DNA from: an uncultured Collinsella sp. | GTDB taxonomy: Bacteria > Actinomycetota > Coriobacteriia > Coriobacteriales > Coriobacteriaceae | Assembly: GCA_947507155.1 (NCBI GenBank) | Contig: CANNOC010000022.1 | Coordinates: forward strand, 1-35,108 | Length of the DNA stretch: 35,108 nt | Direction: 5' to 3' | Shown here: positions 32,790 to 35,108 of the stretch, piece by piece | Layout of the letters: each line of letters begins with the position of its first letter | Numbering within the stretch: the first letter of the stretch is position 1 | Notes under the pieces: generated by a model | Told to the model about the DNA's origin: nothing | The model's database searches: none | What the model saw: the letters and a program-made list of their open reading frames with translations, nothing else | Made by a program: the position numbers and the translations under genes

Positions 32790-34406
32790 TTAGTCATCCG
32801 ACCCTTCGTCCGTGATTCCCAGATCATCGAGCGCATCCTTTGCCGCCAACTCCATGGCGGGACCGATCAAGTCGATAAGATCGGTCGCGATAACGCTCTT
32901 CTCGCCAAACTCCGTCGCCGCGGCAAAACCGGCATAGCTATGAAGCGCGACGGCATACGAGTACAGCAGCTCCCAGCGGTCCATCTCGTCGCGCATGGTG
33001 GCTAGCGTGCCGGCCAGAATACCCGCAAGGACGTCACCCGAGCCAGCGGTCGCCAACGACGCCGGGCCAGAGAGCGGCAGCAGCACGCGCTCAACACCGC
33101 AAATGGCCGTCGTCGGGCCCTTAGCGATAACAACGAGGTTATCGGAACCGGCGGCCCAGACAACCTTTTGCGCGGCGGCAATCGCGGTTCCAAGGTCATT
33201 GACCTCATCACCGGCGACGAGACGCGAAAGCTCACGATAATGCGGCGTCATAACGAGCGGCTGCTCACGACGATACATCTCGGGATTACTGTCGATGCCA
33301 TCGATTGCAATCTTGGCAAGGCAGTTGAGAGCATCGGCATCCAAGATAAGCGGTACGTCGAGCTCAAGCAGACCCGAAACCACCTGCATGGCACCGGCAG
33401 ATGTCGTCATGCCGGGACCACACAGCACGCAGCTATATTTCTTGGCAATCTCACATACCGTCATGCGCGCAGCGGCACCAAAAGAACCGCGGGAATCAGA
33501 TGGAATAGCAAAGACCGGAATCGAGGGGAGCGCCATGCGGATAAGGTTGGCACACGCATCCGGAGTCGCGACTGCCACATAGCCGGCGCCTGCGCGGGCA
33601 GCGGACTTGGCAGCCATAATGGCCGCACCAGGATACTGCGCCGATCCGGCAACAATGAGCACCGAGCCGCGCGAGTACTTATCGATATTCGTAGGCAGCG
33701 GAGCAAAATAGTCCACAAGGTCACCGGGTTCCACGATCTCGGCAGCATGGTCGACATCGTCAATAACCTCATCAAGGCGGTCATACAGACCGCCGCAGAC
33801 CAGATCGCCTGCATATTCGGGACCGTCAGCGCTGTATAAGCCGATCTTGGGAGCAATCATCGTCACCGTACGCTCGGCACGAATGCAGTCGTCATCCACC
33901 ACACCCGTCTCGGCATTCAGGCCCGAGGGAACATCGATGGAGACAACGCGATCGGCATTTTCATTGACCGTGGGGATCCAGATTGAAAACGGCGCACGAA
34001 GATCACCATGAAAACCGGTACCAAAAATGGCATCGACTACAACATCAGCCTTATCAATCAGCACCTCCAGCTCATCACGAGAGGGGCCGACACACACATG
34101 CACGTCGCGACCAGCAGTACGACGGGCGACATGACGAGCGAGAGCGGCAGGGATCTCATCCGGCTCAACCGGAGAGACGATATCTACATCAACGCCCTTA
34201 TGCGTCAGAATGTCAGCGGCAACCCAGCCGTCTCCGCCATTGTTGCCAAAACCGACCAATACAAGAACGCGATCGGGGTTGAGCTTTAAAATCTCGTTGG
34301 CAGCAAATTCGCCCGCCAACTCCATGAGTTCGGCCTTCGAGGTGCCCTCACGCTCGATAATATCTTCGAGGCGAACGACTTCCTCGGTACTCAAAACCGG
34401 TTTCAT
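32790..34406 (-). CDS. nnrE-nnrD: Bifunctional NAD(P)H-hydrate epimerase/dehydratase
   Basis: Repairs damaged (hydrated) NADH and NADPH. Residues 1-220 are the epimerase (GFGNNGGDG at 52-60, FGTGFHG, DVPSGLNAETG). Residues 240-538 are the ADP/ATP-dependent dehydratase of the ribokinase-like fold (KYSRGSVLIVAGS; CGPGMTT at 329-335; DADALN at 356-361; AGSGDVLAG at 454-462). The 538-residue length fits the fused form. AGGAGC lies just upstream and the ATG directly follows the acpS stop (TAGATG). The acidic C-terminal tail (about 20 residues) is slightly long. Confidence 0.95.
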   Translation of the reverse strand: MKPVLSTEEVVRLEDIIEREGTSKAELMELAGEFAANEILKLNPDRVLVLVGFGNNGGDGWVAADILTHKGVDVDIVSPVEPDEIPAALARHVARRTAGRDVHVCVGPSRDELEVLIDKADVVVDAIFGTGFHGDLRAPFSIWIPTVNENADRVVSIDVPSGLNAETGVVDDDCIRAERTVTMIAPKIGLYSADGPEYAGDLVCGGLYDRLDEVIDDVDHAAEIVEPGDLVDYFAPLPTNIDKYSRGSVLIVAGSAQYPGAAIMAAKSAARAGAGYVAVATPDACANLIRMALPSIPVFAIPSDSRGSFGAAARMTVCEIAKKYSCVLCGPGMTTSAGAMQVVSGLLELDVPLILDADALNCLAKIAIDGIDSNPEMYRREQPLVMTPHYRELSRLVAGDEVNDLGTAIAAAQKVVWAAGSDNLVVIAKGPTTAICGVERVLLPLSGPASLATAGSGDVLAGILAGTLATMRDEMDRWELLYSYAVALHSYAGFAAATEFGEKSVIATDLIDLIGPAMELAAKDALDDLGITDEGSDD

Positions 34407-34946
34407 CTATGCTCCTAGCGCATCTTGCGGATCATCATCCAGATGTTCCGACAAAGCAGATTGTTGCAGCTGTTCGAGCTCGTCTAAGACAGAACGAGCC
34501 TCTTTAAATGTCTGAGCAACGCGCTCCTTCGTGCTCACTTTTTCTTCCTTGGGTTTAGGTCGAGCATCCTCGGTGATCGCAATGGCATTAGCGACAGCCA
34601 AGTCACCCGTCAGAGTAATAGAAAGAGCAACCTCGACAACGCCCAATTCCTGGGCGATTTCAAGAGCGCGACCCGAAAGCAGCGCTTTTGGCTTGCCGAG
34701 CTTATCGCGCGTTACGGAAACGTCTTTACGGCCAACGCCCTGGCTAAAACCCGTACCAAGCGCCTTAAGTACCGCCTCGCGAGAAGCAAAACGACTGGCA
34801 TAATGCGCGGCAGGACGAGACGAGGCATCGCAATACGAACGCTCTTCATCGGTAAACACGCGCCGAGCAAACGCGGGTGTCTTCTCAAGGATTGATTTCA
34901 TTCGGGAAATCTCGACGATATCAACGCCGATTCCGGCTTCGACCAT
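34407..34946 (-). CDS. acpS: Holo-[acyl-carrier-protein] synthase with C-terminal extension
   Basis: Transfers the 4'-phosphopantetheine of CoA to apo-ACP for fatty-acid synthesis. The 179-residue start at 34946 is chosen because GGAGGTGATT stands immediately before it, overlapping an earlier in-frame ATG at 34958. The catalytic Asp9 (GVDI) and Glu57 in FASREAVLKALGTG bind magnesium. The usual protein is about 120 residues; here about 55 extra residues from ITEDARPKPKEEK on form a charged, helical, possibly coiled-coil tail. It is the first gene of the operon and follows a recognisable promoter. Confidence 0.94.
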   Translation of the reverse strand: MVEAGIGVDIVEISRMKSILEKTPAFARRVFTDEERSYCDASSRPAAHYASRFASREAVLKALGTGFSQGVGRKDVSVTRDKLGKPKALLSGRALEIAQELGVVEVALSITLTGDLAVANAIAITEDARPKPKEEKVSTKERVAQTFKEARSVLDELEQLQQSALSEHLDDDPQDALGA

Positions 34947-34975
34947 AATCACCTCCATGCTGCACAGACTATGAC

Positions 34976-35005
34976 ATTGTAGCCCGTTCGCAGAAGATGC
35001 AACAA
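34976..35005 (-). promoter_or_regulatory. Putative promoter of the acpS-tsaBD operon
   Basis: Minus-strand -10 TACAAT (34976-34981) and -35 TTGTTG (35000-35005) with an 18-bp spacer, 30 bases before the acpS start. Confidence 0.55.
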
Positions 35006-35059
35006 ACGAGGGTCAAAAACACAGCGACAGTGGAGTGATGGCCCTATAAGCGCAATCAG

Positions 35060-35082
35060 AACCACCCTTAAAAAGGGTGGTT
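35060..35082. terminator. Hairpin near the right edge
   Basis: AACCACCCTT (35060-35069) pairs perfectly with AAGGGTGGTT (35073-35082), loop AAA. No strong T-run follows on either strand (plus: TGCTCTTA). It may terminate a gene beyond the window or be a dispersed palindrome. Confidence 0.4.
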
Positions 35083-35108
35083 TGCTCTTAGGGTATAACC
35101 CACGGGCC

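Overview
The window is a high-GC, low-intergenic bacterial chromosome segment. Its gene content (phosphoketolase, maltodextrin enzymes, a PTS permease, a TsaB-RimI-TsaD fusion, Tat-type signals on cell-wall and lipoprotein genes) fits a gut Coriobacteriia genome, most likely Collinsella or a close relative. That assignment is inference from gene content and style; no rRNA is present. The first 48 bases are not genome: they are an Illumina adapter with an index, so this is an unfinished contig and its left edge is artificial.

Layout. (1) 60-3821, minus strand: phosphoketolase (xfp) behind a LacI-family regulator, with two LacI-type operators 21 bp apart in front of xfp. (2) 4062-7788: murB, a coiled-coil CHAP/NlpC-like wall hydrolase, and galE. 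(3) 8010-20440: a carbohydrate block. malQ and glgP (plus strand) face a four-gene ABC sugar importer (minus strand: ATPase, two permeases, Tat lipoprotein). A HutC/TreR-type GntR regulator and a divergent PTS EIIC-EIIB-HAD phosphatase fusion follow. Near-palindromes related to TTGTTTAAACAA lie before malQ, before the ABC importer and between gntR and the PTS gene, suggesting one local regulon. (4) 20557-22739: a polyprenyl synthase, a signal-less tandem peptidoglycan-binding-domain protein and tRNA-Gln(UUG). (5) 23154-25343: a large protein with a long charged linker and a C-terminal Toprim domain resembling JetD of Wadjet systems, but with no JetABC. (6) 25527-27416: a CstA transporter with a long structured leader that ends in an intrinsic terminator. 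(7) 28123-34946, minus strand: one tightly packed operon acpS - nnrE/nnrD - alr - uracil-DNA glycosylase - tsaE - tsaB/rimI/tsaD, giving most of the t6A machinery plus housekeeping enzymes.

The most unusual thing here is a family of three foldback elements (5103-5233, 23009-23145, 27954-28110). Each has a conserved core of about 70 bp containing an inner hairpin; two of the cores are identical. Each core is flanked by perfect inverted arms of 30, 34 and 44 bp whose sequence is completely different in each copy. All three lie 8-19 bp past the stop codon of a minus-strand gene and all have the same orientation. Perfect pairing with unrelated sequence points to an active copying or insertion mechanism, or to very strong structural selection. 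A second, separate family is a tandem array of three ~80-bp imperfect palindromes between glgP and the ABC operon.

Functionally the window is centred on uptake and breakdown of alpha-glucans and other sugars: import, then MalQ/GlgP, then central metabolism including the phosphoketolase bypass. These genes are interleaved with cell-wall and translation-fidelity housekeeping genes.
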